Positions 29,827 through 40,271 of a stretch of 64,000 nucleotides of DNA are shown piece after piece (within the stretch, counting starts at the first letter, position 1; each line of letters starts with the position of its first letter). The notes beneath the pieces are model-generated. The model was given only the letters and a program-made list of their open reading frames with translations, made no database searches and had not been told where the DNA came from. This DNA comes from Pectinophora gossypiella (Eukaryota > Arthropoda > Insecta > Lepidoptera > Gelechiidae), in assembly GCF_024362695.1 (NCBI RefSeq), contig NC_065424.1:9713840-9777839 (forward strand). The letters run 5' to 3'. The translations under genes and the position numbers were made by a program.

Positions 29827-30331
29827 TTGGAGGAAACTTATGCTGGTCCACATTTGATGGAGTTTCTATCTAAAAGCATTACATATATATTATCAACCGC
29901 GCATTTTATTTTGTGCTAACTATCTGTTCATTTGAACTTGAGCGATAAATTCTCGGTTTTAATAAGAACGTCTTAACCAAGATGGTTAGCGATATAATAA
30001 ATTTAAACTGCTAGTTACATTTAACTATTAGTTGTTAACTAACTAACTGATACGGGATCTGATTGGTATGATTTACGATTTGAACGCGGTCGCGCTTGTT
30101 TTAAATTAAAATTGTCGGGGAAGTAAATCATGATACGACATAACTTGCGTTGCAGCCTGTACTGTTACTGGCTGCTTTTATTTTTCAAATAAAGGTTTTT
30201 TTTACATAAGTTTTTGTGTCAGGAGACTCCGCTCTTCCATAAAAGCAACTTGAACACAAACAAGCTAGATAAGATATAAAAAAATAATTTAAATATTACT
30301 AAACATTTTTTTAACATGTTTTTATAAGTAA
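29827..30331. other. AT-rich spacer
   Basis: No gene is seen. GTCAGGAGACTCCGCTCTTCC near 30220 looks like a LINE 3' UTR scrap also seen at about 11550. Confidence 0.3.
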
Positions 30332-30372
30332 TAGTGTGTGTGTGTGTGTGTATGCGTGTGCGTGTGCGTGAA
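30332..30372. repeat. (GT)n microsatellite
   Basis: A short GT run grading into GTGCGTGTGCGTG. Confidence 0.88.
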
Positions 30373-30449
30373 GGTGTGTATGTTTGCATGTGCTGCAACG
30401 TATATCCTATCGTTTTATTGTGCTAATTTTAGAAAAGCTTCTATTTGGT

Positions 30450-30658
30450 CAGCACAGACCAATGATTGTCGAATTTGTTTTCGATTTCATATTTGGATCA
30501 TGTGTGAGGAAACATACCCGAGAAATGCGCGCGTTTCGGAGGTATGTGACTTAATCTATATTGGGCTGGTTTTCCCTTCGCGGGTTGGGAGGTCAGACAG
30601 TCGCTTCTGTAAAAACCCAACCTGTCAAATCTTCAGGTTAGATAAGCGGACCCTGTGA
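30450..30658 (+). mobile_element. SINE-D, head missing, internal deletion
   Basis: CAATGATTGTCGAATTTG to CTTCAGGTTAGATAAGCGGA; about 45 bp missing before GTGTGAGGAAACATACC. Confidence 0.78.
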
Positions 30659-31079
30659 TGATGACCTCTGCTTACCCTTTCTGGGTGCTATGCTTTATAG
30701 CTATTAGATATTTAATATAATCCGCACACCTACCAAGCGTGTTTGACAATAATAGTGACTGCCTGACCGGAATGGAAATGATTCATTGTCGCGGCGAATA
30801 TTGAATGAGTGACGTCATAACCATTGAAGTGACACTATGACGTCATACGAGGAACAGACGTGGGGTTACCAAATATGGCGACCAATGCAAGCGGTTTGTG
30901 AGGACGGCAAGTGAAGGATTTTTGTAGGAGGTGACCCATTCTTTTTGTATGACTATTACCAATTTGGTGAGCCTTAAGTCGGTCGACGATTTCCCTTTAT
31001 TCATATAAATCGCTATCGGCCCACTGCGTTGATTAATTAATTCAAATATGCTCCTCTACAAGTACTTGGCAGGACAAAT

Positions 31080-31645
31080 GAGGAGCACTGAGTGCTCACA
31101 TCAGGTGCAATATTTACGATAACAGACCTGAGAGTGCCTAGTAGGGCGCCAACTTCGGCTTAAGGCGTCGTCTGAGTGGATTATATTTGAAACAATTATT
31201 CGACCCTATTGGCTCGCAATAAACGCTGAATTAGGCAAATCGCCGACTGCGCCGACGGGGCCGGATTCTGAAGTGTTTGTTTCGCCAGCTGATTGGCCGC
31301 CTCTATGGCTAGAGTTGAGGAGCTCGGTGGCGCAGCGGTAAACGCGCTCGGTCTGCGATTGTTGATGTTAAGCGACTTTCGCAAAGGCCGGTCATAGGAT
31401 GGGTGTCCACAAAAAAAAAGTTTTCATCTCGAGCTCCTCCGTTCTTCGAAAGGCACGTTAAGCCGTTGGTCGCGGCTGCATTAGCAGTCGTTAATAACCA
31501 TCAATCCGCACTGGGCCCGCGTGATAGTTTTAGGCCCGATCTCCCTATCCATCCATAGGGAAGGCCCGTGCCCCAGCAGTGCGTCCCCACACATCCACTT
31601 AATGGGCTGATAATGATGGCTAGAGTAATCGGGTCGACAGTGACG
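31080..31645 (+). mobile_element. Repeat N split by SINE-C
   Basis: N blocks at 31080-31315 and 31627-31645 (CTGATTGGCCGCCTCTATGG, then AATCGGGTCGAC) are contiguous in the copy at 32070. Confidence 0.8.
31316..31615 (+). mobile_element. SINE-C inserted in repeat N, 11-bp target duplication
   Basis: Flanked by ATGGCTAGAGT at 31305-31315 and 31616-31626. Head GAGGAGCTCGGTGGCGCAGC is complete; the 5S-like block has one change (GATGTTAAGC). The tail has a small duplication (GTCCCCACACATCC). Confidence 0.92.
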
Positions 31646-31655
31646 ATGATAATAA

Positions 31656-31745
31656 TATAGAATGAATGAAAGAAAAAACATTTATTTCCATATTGGACGC
31701 CACATTAACAAATAGACGGAGACAGAGACAAATATAACATTAAAG
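31656..31745 (-). repeat. LINE 3' tail
   Basis: ATAGAATGAATGAAAGAAAA then CATTTATTTCCATATTGGAC; the minus strand shows GGCGTCC and an AT-rich tail like the insert at 58734. Confidence 0.5.
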
Positions 31746-31754
31746 TTAAAAAAA

Positions 31755-31996
31755 AATACTTTGTGGTCCCTAGTTTGGTTAGAACATTACAGGCCGATCA
31801 CCTGATTGTCCGAAAGTAAGATAGTCCGTGCTTCGGAAGGCACGTTAAGCCGTTGGTCTTGGGTACTACTTACTGATGTAAGTAAGTAGTCGTTACATGA
31901 GTCATGTCAGGGGGCTTTGGCGGCTCAATAGTAACGCTGACACCAGGGTTGATGAGGTTTGTACTCTACCTCACAACCCACACGATAGAAGAAGAA
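31755..31996 (+). mobile_element. SINE-A, head missing
   Basis: From ACTTTGTGGTCCCTAGTTTG to CACAACCCACACGATAGAAG. Confidence 0.84.
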
Positions 31997-32069
31997 TATA
32001 ATAGTTTGTTATGCCACTTAATGTCACCTTATACAAAATACACAATTCTTTATTGCACAGAAGGAACAT

Positions 32070-32403
32070 TAACTTTTTTTTTGACGTGACTTATTGTAGA
32101 TTTCCCGCAGGTGGCATTGACTACTTGGCCGGACTAATGGGGAGCGTTGAAGGCTCTCACCCGGTACAACGTTTAAGACAACAGGGCTGAGGGTGCCCAG
32201 TTGGGCGCGAACCTCGGCTCAGGGTATCGTCTGAGAGGAAAAAATATTTGAAAGAATTAATCGACAATAGTGGGTCGATAGCGATAAGCGCTGATTGAGG
32301 GAAGTCGTCGACCACGCCGGCGGGGTCGGAATCGGGGTCCTGAAGTGTTTGGTGTTGCGAGCTGATTGGCTGCCTCTTTAGCTAGAGTAATCGGGTTGAA
32401 CAT
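32070..32403 (+). mobile_element. Repeat N, longest copy
   Basis: Leader TTTTTTTTTGACGTGACTTA, then TACTTGGCCGGACTAATGGG, CTCACCCGGTACAACG, CAGTTGGGCGCGAACCTCGG, TAGTGGGTCGATAGCGATAA, and end GCTAGAGTAATCGGGTTGA. Class unknown; it serves as the reference for other copies. Confidence 0.78.
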
Positions 32404-32696
32404 CAACACAGGAATGTAAATTAAAAAGAAAATATCACTGATACGACACTGTCGCTTTTCGAAATCGTTTGCAACTTAGCTAAACCCCAATTGCAACTGT
32501 GTCACAGTACTAAGTACCTGTCATTGTAATAAGCACGATATCATTTGCACAGGTAATAGCTAACCGTGCAGCCAAGGCGAACTGGTCGGCTACAGATTAA
32601 ATAATACTAGCCGGGTAGAGATAGCAACGCAAACGAAAAAAATCACAAGAAAATCTATGGACTTAAAAATATTTTTTTTAATATTTCATTGAAAAA
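32404..32696. other. Spacer, nothing recognised
   Basis: No repeat family or gene was seen. Confidence 0.3.
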
Positions 32697-32836
32697 AGTA
32701 AGATGATTCTTTGCTTCAATGGATACGATAAGCTGTTGGTCCCGGCCTGTAAAATACCTCAACCAACCCGCAGTGTAGCAGCGTGGTGGAGTATGCTCCA
32801 TACCCTCTCCGGTTGATTGAGGGGAGGCTTATGCTT
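32697..32836 (+). mobile_element. SINE-B 3' half
   Basis: GTAAGATGATTCTTTGCTTC, GCTGTTGGTCCCGGCC and GTAGCAGCGTGGTGGAGTAT. Confidence 0.76.
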
Positions 32837-32837
32837 A

Positions 32838-32950
32838 TTTTATTTTCAATTCCATATTAATTTTGCGATGGAAAAGTCTATTAACTGTGAATCATGAGCT
32901 GAATTATGCCCCTAAGTATTCGGTACGGTGCCGGTGTTACTGACACCCTT
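32838..32950. repeat. MITE-L right half
   Basis: TTTTGCGATGGAAAAGTC, GAATCATGAGCTGAATTATG and GTGTTACTGACACCC match the right arm of MITE-L. Confidence 0.66.
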
Positions 32951-33017
32951 TATGAGATGTATTATATTATAGGTAATATAATACCACATCCATACATCTC
33001 ATAAAGGGTGTTAGTAA
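32937..33017. repeat. 26-bp inverted repeat formed by MITE-L ends
   Basis: TTACTGACACCCTTTATGAG at 32937 pairs with CTCATAAAGGGTGTTAGTAA ending at 33017, with one mismatch and a 29-base loop. It carries L's terminal ACACCC/GGGTGT outwards and inwards. Confidence 0.75.
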
Positions 33018-33020
33018 TAA

Positions 33021-33262
33021 AACAAAGTCGCTTTTTCTGTCCCTATATCCCTATGTTCGCTCAAATCTTTAAAACTACGCAACGAATTTTGATGAGGTTT
33101 TTTTTAATAGATAGGGTGATACAAGAGGAAGGTTTATATGTATAATAACATCTATTAAATAGTGGAAAAATACCGTTATTTTTGAGGTTTTTAATGTGAT
33201 GTCGTAAATAATTTCTTTTTTCCCCAACATTGCACCCGAGCAAAGCCGGGGCGGGTCGTTAG
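33021..33262 (+). mobile_element. Helitron-like element U, unsplit copy
   Basis: ACAAAGTCGCTTTTTCTGTC, CTACGCAACGAATTTTGATG, AATGTGATGTCGTAAATAAT and end GAGCAAAGCCGGGGCGGGTC then GTTAGT (CTAGT-like). It gives the empty site for the L pair in the 25345 copy. Confidence 0.72.
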
Positions 33263-33571
33263 TTACCTATAAAAAGCTGAATGCCACAGCTTTACTTTTG
33301 ATGCTGACTGTACAAAACAATTGAATGGACACAGAATTAATTTTAATTAACTATCGATAATGGCGCTAACAGCAACCTTAGCGGTTAATATTTCAACTAA
33401 GGCTATTCTCATACGACACTGCGCATCAACTCGGTTGGCGGTTAGGTTACGTGTTATTCCGTGTTTTGTTTTATCTGTTCTGTGGTGTCCCCTACGAATA
33501 AATAATAAGTCAGGAAGAGTAATTATGAACAAACGCCGCGATTTAACTTAAAATCAACAATATCATCATCA
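33263..33571. other. Spacer with overlapping short frames on both strands
   Basis: Frames at 33360-33551 (plus) and 33347-33532 (minus) overlap and have no family similarity. Confidence 0.3.
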
Positions 33572-33880
33572 TCACCCTAGCATTATTCCATTTTTCACAG
33601 GGTCCGCTTACCTAACCTGAAGATTTGATAGGTCCGGTTTTTTTCCGGACCTTCCAACCCGCGAAGGGAAAACCAGCCCAATACAGGTTAGGTCACATAC
33701 CTCCGAAAATGCATTTCTCGGAAATGTGGGTCTCCTCACGATGTTTTCCTTTACCGCTGAGCAGTTATGATTCAAACATAAATTGGAAAACAAATTCGAC
33801 AATCATTGGTTAAGGTTGGATTCGAACCTGCGACCTCAATGTGAGAGGCAAGCGTTCTACCAACTGGGCTACCACGGCTT
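33572..33880 (-). mobile_element. SINE-D, full length
   Basis: From CCTAGCATTATTCCATTTTT to the head (minus strand GCCGTGGTAGCCCAGTTGGT; B box GGTTCGAATCC). Confidence 0.86.
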
Positions 33881-34046
33881 CCATTTAACAAAAAAAAAAT
33901 CTATAATCGTCATACGCAATTGAAAGCAAAACGGTCACTTGTTAAACAAATATTCTATCGCACATTTGTGATTCAAATGTCTCATTCTGTATTCGTGCTG
34001 CAAAAAAATGTGAGAGGGATTCTTGTAACTACAATCTACGTTTGCA

Positions 34047-34152
34047 GTTTTTTTTTTGCTGTGGCTTTTTGTACGTTTGCCTCAAATGACATTCATTACT
34101 TGGCCGGACAAATGGGCAGCGCTAAGGGCTTTCACCCGGTAGAAAAATTTAA
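34047..34152 (+). repeat. Repeat N 5' part
   Basis: TTACTTGGCCGGACAAATGG and GCTTTCACCCGGTAGAAAA. Confidence 0.65.
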
Positions 34153-34299
34153 GCAAAGTTTATTCCCCACAAAAAGTTATCACATACAAAAACACTCAGT
34201 TTGAAGATCGTGGCTGATTTTGCAAACTGACGTACTTATCTGGAATATTTTGCTAAACTAATTTGGTTTTATTAATTTTTTTTAATTTTTCAGTTTCAT

Positions 34300-34398
34300 T
34301 TCAGACTTTTGCGACGGAAAATTCCACTTGGTATCAACTCATAATCATGGTCTCAATCATCCCTCAAAAGTTTTCGTTTCTGTGTCACTAACACCTTG
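34300..34398. repeat. MITE-L right half
   Basis: TTTGCGACGGAAAATTCCAC, CATAATCATGGTCTCAATCA and TGTGTCACTAACACCTTG. Confidence 0.7.
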
Positions 34399-34465
34399 TA
34401 TACTGGTAGTATATTACTTTAATGGGTTTCCACTATAAGCATACATTTTTATTACATTTTTTTAG

Positions 34466-34790
34466 CGCATTGACCAAATTGGAGATGTCCTTAGAAAAGG
34501 TTCAGTACGATGTACGGTCACGAGCATCAATATGCATACACTTTGGTACCATGTCACATGATGTTTTTCGACAAATTGCACTGTAAGTCTCCCTAATGTC
34601 ACATATGTTAGTGCGACAGAGTCCTGAAGTGGGTACATTATATTGCTCATGACTGTACTCTGAACCGGCGTGCGTGTATGAAACGAATGATGAATGTGGA
34701 GGAAGCAAGAGAAGTGTCAGGATCGATACAAAAGGAATTCCATAGTCTGCTTACCCCGGAGGAAAATAGGCGTGAATTTATGTATGTACA
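34466..34790 (+). mobile_element. RTE-G LINE 3' end split by MITE-F
   Basis: GACCAAATTGGAGATGTCCT to GTTCAGTACGAT, then after the insert CTGAACCGGCGTGCGTGTAT to AAATAGGCGTGAATTTATG. It matches the unsplit copy at 40718. Confidence 0.82.
34512..34658 (+). mobile_element. MITE-F inserted in RTE-G
   Basis: GTACGGTCACGAGCA to TGCTCATGACTGTAC. The unsplit relative reads ACGATCTACTCTGAACC, so the insertion duplicated TA (or a GTAC-like 4-mer, given one substitution). Confidence 0.85.
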
Positions 34791-34971
34791 TTTTATTTCG
34801 AGATATGCATACAACATACAACTTCATGAAGTTAACTTTTTGTTGTAAGGGCATTGTTAAGTATGTCTGTACTTACCGAGACTAAGAATGTTCTCAGTAC
34901 TGTGAAAGACATTTTAAAGTAAGTACTTCAGAACAGTGTTGGCAAACTATATTAAAACTAAACCATCTATA

Positions 34972-35248
34972 ATGGATTGCTTGAGAGCTGTTGAAGAAAT
35001 TTGAATGGCTTAAATGTGAATGGCTGGATGGTAAAACTGGTCAGGTCATACATTTACTGTATGAAGCCAATGTTGTTGATGAAGACTCATTACTAGAATG
35101 GTATAAGGATTTAAAAGAGAATGAAAGCCCTGTTTTGAAACAGCCTGCACTAGTGAAGTTCTTTGAATGGCTAGAAGAAGCTAGTGAAGAAAGTGAAGAT
35201 TCAGATTTAGAAAACAATGTGATATATTTGAAGAAAAAAAATCTCTAA
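34972..35248 (+). pseudogene. W2-domain C-terminus of an eIF2B-epsilon/eIF5-like factor, broken
   Basis: A plus frame from about 34985 to the stop at 35246-35248 encodes CEWLDGKTGQVIHLLYEANV, VDEDSLLEWYKDLKENESPV and ALVKFFEWLEEASEESEDSD. The two acidic/aromatic boxes (LLYE..VVDEDSLLEWY and FFEWLEEASEESED) are the signature of the C-terminal W2 domain, which in eIF2B-epsilon and eIF5 binds eIF2. Order and spacing fit eIF2B-epsilon best. The upstream helix MDCLRAVEEI is in another frame (34972-35001) ending in TGA, and the main frame has a TGA at 34982-34984. No acceptor or rest of the gene is seen, so it is a partial pseudogene, perhaps a retrocopy, though no clear poly-A or target duplication was found. 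The odd end NNVIYLKKKNL suggests drift past the original stop. Confidence 0.62.
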
Positions 35249-35565
35249 CGGACTCTCTTTTCTTTATTTTCAAACCATTTCTGTACTCCATTTACTATTC
35301 GAATTGCACTCCCAACACAGTCATGCGACTATGTCACGCAACTCCACATAACTTGTATACTTAATTTTAATAATTGTCTTCAACTCCTCACTAATGATCT
35401 CGTCCTTCTGAGAATACGGTACGATGCACGCCTGTAATCCCTAATGGGGTGGGCAGAGCCTCGAGTAATCAGAAGACAACTTGCAGCCAGTTCTGATATG
35501 AAGTCCTAAGATGGATATAATGGTTAGGTTAGGTTATGTCTGAGTCAAAGATAATTATCACTATA
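35249..35565. other. Spacer after the pseudogene
   Basis: No repeat or gene was recognised. There is no poly-A run directly after the pseudogene stop. Confidence 0.3.
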
Positions 35566-35612
35566 AGAGCCACGCTCTTGTCGGTGTAGCATTATCCATG
35601 CTACTTACTACT
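35566..35612 (-). repeat. SINE-H 3' end fragment
   Basis: ATAAGAGCCACGCTCTTGTC, GGTGTAGCATTATCCATGC. Confidence 0.65.
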
Positions 35613-35695
35613 ACTTTTAAACATGTTGCTTTGTTTGTTTGTTTTTTTTTTTCAAAAGATCGTTTTGTGCAAGCCAAAAAATCAAAACACTAAAT

Positions 35696-35862
35696 TATCA
35701 ATCAATCAATCAATAATACTTTATTGCACAACGACATATACAAAGGACATAAACATACGAATAAATACAAAAATAAAAATAATAATTAAATAAAAAATAA
35801 AAAATAAATAATATTTTTTTTATTAATTATTTATAATTATTTTTTATATAATAATTATCATG
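35696..35862. repeat. (TCAA)n and AT-rich low complexity with a LINE-type tail
   Basis: ATCAATCAATCAATCAATAA then TACTTTATTGCACAACG (reverse of an AATAAAGTA tail), then AAAATAAAAAATAAATAA-type sequence. Confidence 0.6.
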
Positions 35863-35865
35863 TAC

Positions 35866-36930
35866 GAAGATCCCTCCTTATCACAGGAAAGCTAAAAAAA
35901 ATAGTATGATCGGCTGTTTATCAAAATATTACTTTTGTATGCAGTAGGTATCTTACGAAAAGTAATGATTAAATTGCAGCCTACCACATAAAATGTACAT
36001 TGTCGGTAAAGTGGCTATGGAATTTGAGAAGCAGTTGTCGTGAACCATACATAATCATGTAAGGTCACGAATTATCTGAATTCTGAATCACATCCCAAAA
36101 CTGAAATGTGTCATAGTTATATGAAATACACAAAATACCCACAAATGGGCAACGTCCATACCTGTGTGAATATAGGGTAAAAAACCCACGATGTTAGAAT
36201 ATGGGGTGAAACCCCGCGAATGGCCTCCAACCGCCCCTTACAGCCATCCCTGTCCACCTGATTGCTTTGATAAATTCATCTGATTACCTCGTAAATCACC
36301 ACAATGATATTACCTACTGCAATGTTTTACTGTTTGTTTAACTATCCGATTTACTGTTTACTGTCTGGTGTTCTCTTTATCGATTTGTATCGGATAATAC
36401 AAATATAGCATAACTGATATCTAAGTAATTAGGAAAATATATCAGTATTATAAGACTTAACTGAATATTCTTCCTGCGCATCGACAGGAAGTCAAAACTG
36501 TTGTTGATTGTTATATCTGAAAATACACTGTTTTTTCTGCTCTGATCTATTTCTGAATAATCTGAATATTGACTGATTTCTGTTCTCTGATCTAATGCAC
36601 TTTCATTTGTTCTCTGAAAATTACTTAGTTTTTTCGTAATGACAGCCCGCCAAAAGTATCAACTTTTTTCTGGCCAGTATTGTTATGACATAAATAACCT
36701 ACAAATCGATTACTCACTCGAGTAAAAATGAAATCGATATGATGCATTTGACTATTATTTTGAATTTGATTATTTAAATTCGAGATCTGATTACAATTCG
36801 AGACAGCTGTAGAGCTATCGTAGTTATCTATTTGCAGGAGTAGTGAAAGAGAGTGGGGTTGAACCGGCGACAGCGGTTCTCATACAAAATGCGCATTAGG
36901 GCCTTCCCTACCTCTCTATTATTCCGTGAT
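35866..36930 (+). repeat. Repeat W copy, split by about 760 bp
   Basis: W sequence lies at 35866-36045 and 36805-36930, contiguous in the 24048 copy (GAGAAGCAGTAGAGCTATCG). The 36046-36804 insert holds no recognised gene or repeat; TCTGA-rich stretches occur near 36470-36620. Confidence 0.55.
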
Positions 36931-37187
36931 TCTAAACACACTTATAATTATCACATACCAATGCCAACATGGAAATGCATGTTTCAATATACATTCCCAA
37001 GCTTTCATTAGAAAATGTATACATATTAATGACGTATTTTCTTCTGTTTGCCATTTAAATTAATTTACATAAATACTATTTGTTCGGTTACATTTTGCAA
37101 TCAAATTTTGCTCCTCTTGCACTCAGGAATAATGTTGCTTTCTATTGGTGAAAGAATTTTCAAAAGGCTCAAACATAACATAACATC

Positions 37188-37433
37188 AGCCTACGAATAC
37201 ATCCCAATTGGAGTCGAGGTACATCCATGGAAAGATGAAATAAGTACCCACACCTCACCGAGCTTTCTGTTAGACCAACATGATAGGTGAGACGTATCGC
37301 CATCTATAATGCTCGAGCAATTGTGTTAGTGGAAACTGCACTTAAGATAAATTGATAACTCATTGGTGCAAGTTCGGTACCGGTGTTCGATTGAGAAGCA
37401 AGCCGGTGTATCACAGGACCGCAGTGACTATAT
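37188..37433 (-). mobile_element. SINE-P, full length
   Basis: Tail-side TACATCCCAATTGGAGTCG to the head GTATCACAGGACCGCAGTGA (reverse). Confidence 0.83.
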
Positions 37434-37435
37434 GC

Positions 37436-37763
37436 TTCTTCTTTTTATCGTGTGGGTTGTGAGGTAGAATACCAACCACGTCAACCCTGGTGGCAGGGTT
37501 ATAGTTGAGCCGCCAAAGGCCCCTGACGTGGCTCATGTAACGATTACTCACTTGTATCAGTAAATAGTAACCGGGACCAACGGCTTAACGTGCCTTCCGA
37601 AGCACGGATCATCTTACTTTCGGACAATCAGGTGATAAGCCTGTAATGTCCTAACCAAACTAGGGATCACATGTGATTTTTGTGATATGCCTCTACCGGG
37701 ATTCGAATCCGGGACCTCCGGATCGTGAGACCAACGCTCAACCGCTGGACCACAGAGGCCGTT
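37436..37763 (-). mobile_element. SINE-A, full length
   Basis: TTCTTTTTATCGTGTGGGTT to GACCACAGAGGCCGTTAT. It directly abuts SINE-P. Confidence 0.88.
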
Positions 37764-37805
37764 ATGTATATGTATACTATATACTATGTATTTGTAATAA
37801 CTTTA

Positions 37806-37880
37806 ATAAACAGCCTATGTACGTCCCACTGCTAGACTCAGGCCTCTCCTCAATCAGCCGGAGAGGATATGGAGCATACT
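37806..37880 (-). repeat. SINE-B tail
   Basis: CAGCCTATGTACGTCCCACT and CAATCAGCCGGAGAGGATAT. Confidence 0.72.
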
Positions 37881-37894
37881 ACCTATCGCCGTAT

Positions 37895-37936
37895 CGCCGA
37901 TTATAATGGTCAAGGCAACTGTGTTGCTGAAAAGGA
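37895..37936 (-). repeat. SINE-P fragment
   Basis: TATCGCCGATTATAATGGTC and GCAACTGTGTTG. Confidence 0.6.
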
Positions 37937-38092
37937 TTTATTTTAATATAATGCGCATCGTTCGATAAAGTTCACAAGTAGGGCTAACATGCCCAACGTG
38001 ATAAAATTTTGTCACGGTCATTTTATCGATTGAACCGATATAATTATGTCGTTTTGTCGATTGGTTCTAATATGTAAATCAAAACCAACAAA

Positions 38093-38275
38093 AACATTTT
38101 CATGTAAAATGTTGCCAAGGCGAGATCATATCGATCACAATGTCAAAAAGTCATCAGATCTCATAGCGCCAAGTTTCTAACTCTACACGTCCTAATTATA
38201 CAAACTATAAGTTCACAAACTCTATACATTAGGCAAAATATGGGGCTTGGCCGTTTCGTTACTATAAGAAGCACG
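38093..38275 (+). repeat. Repeat DD, probably upstream part of a LINE
   Basis: TTTTCATGTAAAATGTTGCC, ACAATGTCAAAAAGTCATCA and CCGTTTCGTTACTATAAGAA recur at 42390-42560. In this copy RT-like coding follows directly. Confidence 0.55.
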
Positions 38276-38307
38276 TTATAACGACCGGTTATAACGAACT
38301 TTTAAAA

Positions 38308-38712
38308 CTTACATAGATCAGGTCAAGAAGGTACAAACGAGGCTCATTAAGTACTTGGTAAACAAGAAAATAAAAGACGACTGCAAAGGTGACTATAATA
38401 AGTTGTATACATACCTAAAGATACTACCAGTGGATCTAATGTCAACCTATAAAACCGCACTGGACAATTACTATAGCGATGAGTACAAAATTCGAGTAAC
38501 CAATAAATACCGAACGAAAAGAGTACGAGAAAATAAACTAAGCCAACTTACTGCGACAAATTACTATGGTCGACGTCTAAATAAATATATAGTACTTACC
38601 TCGAATCTTTAATGAGCAACCTATTCTAAGGAAAATACCCAAACTGCCAAAACAAGCAATTAAATCAAAATTAGTAAAAGCACTGCTTGGATTTAAAATG
38701 TCATCGTAAAGT
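38308..38712 (+). pseudogene. LINE reverse transcriptase C-terminal fragment
   Basis: DQVKKVQTRLIKYLVNKKIK, DDCKGDYNKLYTYLKILPVD and MSTYKTALDNYYSDEYKIRV resemble the C-terminal part (LQ+VQ+RA opening) of CR1/Jockey-type reverse transcriptases. A second frame gives ILRKIPKLPKQAIKSKLVKA after a stop, matching the usual KL-P end. It is shifted and truncated. Confidence 0.62.
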
Positions 38713-38792
38713 GTGATGATACATAATAATATAATTATGTTGTAACCAAGAGATAAAAATTATGGTATTTATGTACATAGTATAGTCAAACC

Positions 38793-39447
38793 AGCGCGAA
38801 AGTATAACTGTTTCTTTGTGAGACTATTCAGCGTCGTGCAGACTAGGAGTCGAAGTGGTCGCCATGGCCGAAATCGGTCGGAGAGAGAGAGAGATCATAG
38901 TCAAACATTGCTAGAGCGTACTCGTCAACAAACTGGTGTCAGTTTGGCGAGAGAATGTTATGTGCAAAAATGTATAATTTTATGGTTCAAAAAAATTAAA
39001 AAAAAAAAAATAGAATGACAATGAACAGTCAATTTTGTTACCTATGGTGGCGATAGCGAAATAGTTTTTTCAAAGTTCATGTGCTGGTAACGACAAAATT
39101 GATTAAATCGAATAATTTTCGTGCCCTGCTGTTCGTATCTCACGCCCTTTTAAACCTTTATAAGTTAATTTTCTTGCAACATTTTTAAAAGATTATAAAA
39201 GCGTATTTTTTCGCGCGTCTTATATATTCTGTTTTAAAACTTCAATTTAGATTACGATGTGTGATAGGTTCGAAACCAGTTTTAAAAGGTTGTTGTAAAT
39301 AATATGAATGCCTTGTTTATGGGTGTTTTAAGCTTCATATTTATAAAATGTTTCGGTTTAAAAGTCGCAAGGTCGTATAGTAATATTATGGAAAAGAAAA
39401 TGCATACAAGCGCGAAAGTATAACTGTTTCTTTGTGAGACTATTCAG
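38793..39447. repeat. 39-bp perfect direct repeat bracketing about 580 bp
   Basis: The same 39 bases (starting AGCGCGAAAGTATAACTGTT) lie at 38793-38831 and 39409-39447. Between them is sequence with no recognised gene, including a poly-A run at 38995-39010. Confidence 0.82.
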
Positions 39448-39849
39448 TGAGTGAGGGAAGGAAATTCCCAGTAGTTCAACTGGTAAGACTACTTGGGAAT
39501 AGGGGGAATTCATTTGGTATTTTATAATGGTGTGGGCACTTCTGGGCAATGGATAATTTATTTCTTTTCATAGTAAGTATAACAAACAATTGGGTAGTTT
39601 CTTAGGTCATAGATAAACTATGAAATTCTGATAAAGTACTAAATAACGACAGATCTAAAGGCGACAAAAACCTTTTCATTTTTCTATTGAACATATTTAA
39701 GAATTTTAATCAAGAAAAAAGTAATAAATGCGACAAATTTATCTCTTTTTCTATGACGCCATAGTGTGTTTTTTCATACAATTTATAGTCATTTATTGGT
39801 ATTCTACGAGATACAAACATTTTATTCTAGATTACTTATTGGAATTTAA

Positions 39850-40046
39850 AATACCGGACTTGCACCAATGAGTTATTTATTTATCTTAAGTGCAGTTTTC
39901 ACTAACACTGTTGGCTCGACCATTATAGACGGCGATACGGCTCACCACGTTGGTCTAACAGAAAGCTCAGTGAGGTGTACTTAGTTCATTTTGCGATGTA
40001 TGTAGCTCTGGCTAACCCAATTGGGAAATAGTCGTGAGCTTATATA
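39850..40046 (+). mobile_element. SINE-P, head missing
   Basis: ATACCGGACTTGCACCAATG, TTTTCACTAACACTGTTGGC, end GGGAAATAGTCGTGAGCTTA. Confidence 0.82.
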
Positions 40047-40271
40047 GTATAATTTCAAAGTCCACGACATTTTTATGTTACAAGAGTATAAATTAGACCG
40101 GTTTTGCAAGTATAATGTCCGAGACTTCCTGACTTTTATAGATCGCCGGCCAGTCCAGTTCACTTGAGTAAAGTCATAAACTTTAGGATTATGTAGGTAC
40201 TCTACAATACCTACATTAGATCTGCTTAGTCGGGAAATCCAACGACCTTCGTCCTCCTCCTCGATCGACAC

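Noticed and set aside
33347..33551. Overlapping frames on both strands
   Set aside because: About 60 codons each in opposite directions with no similarity, no splice sites and no conservation signal visible.
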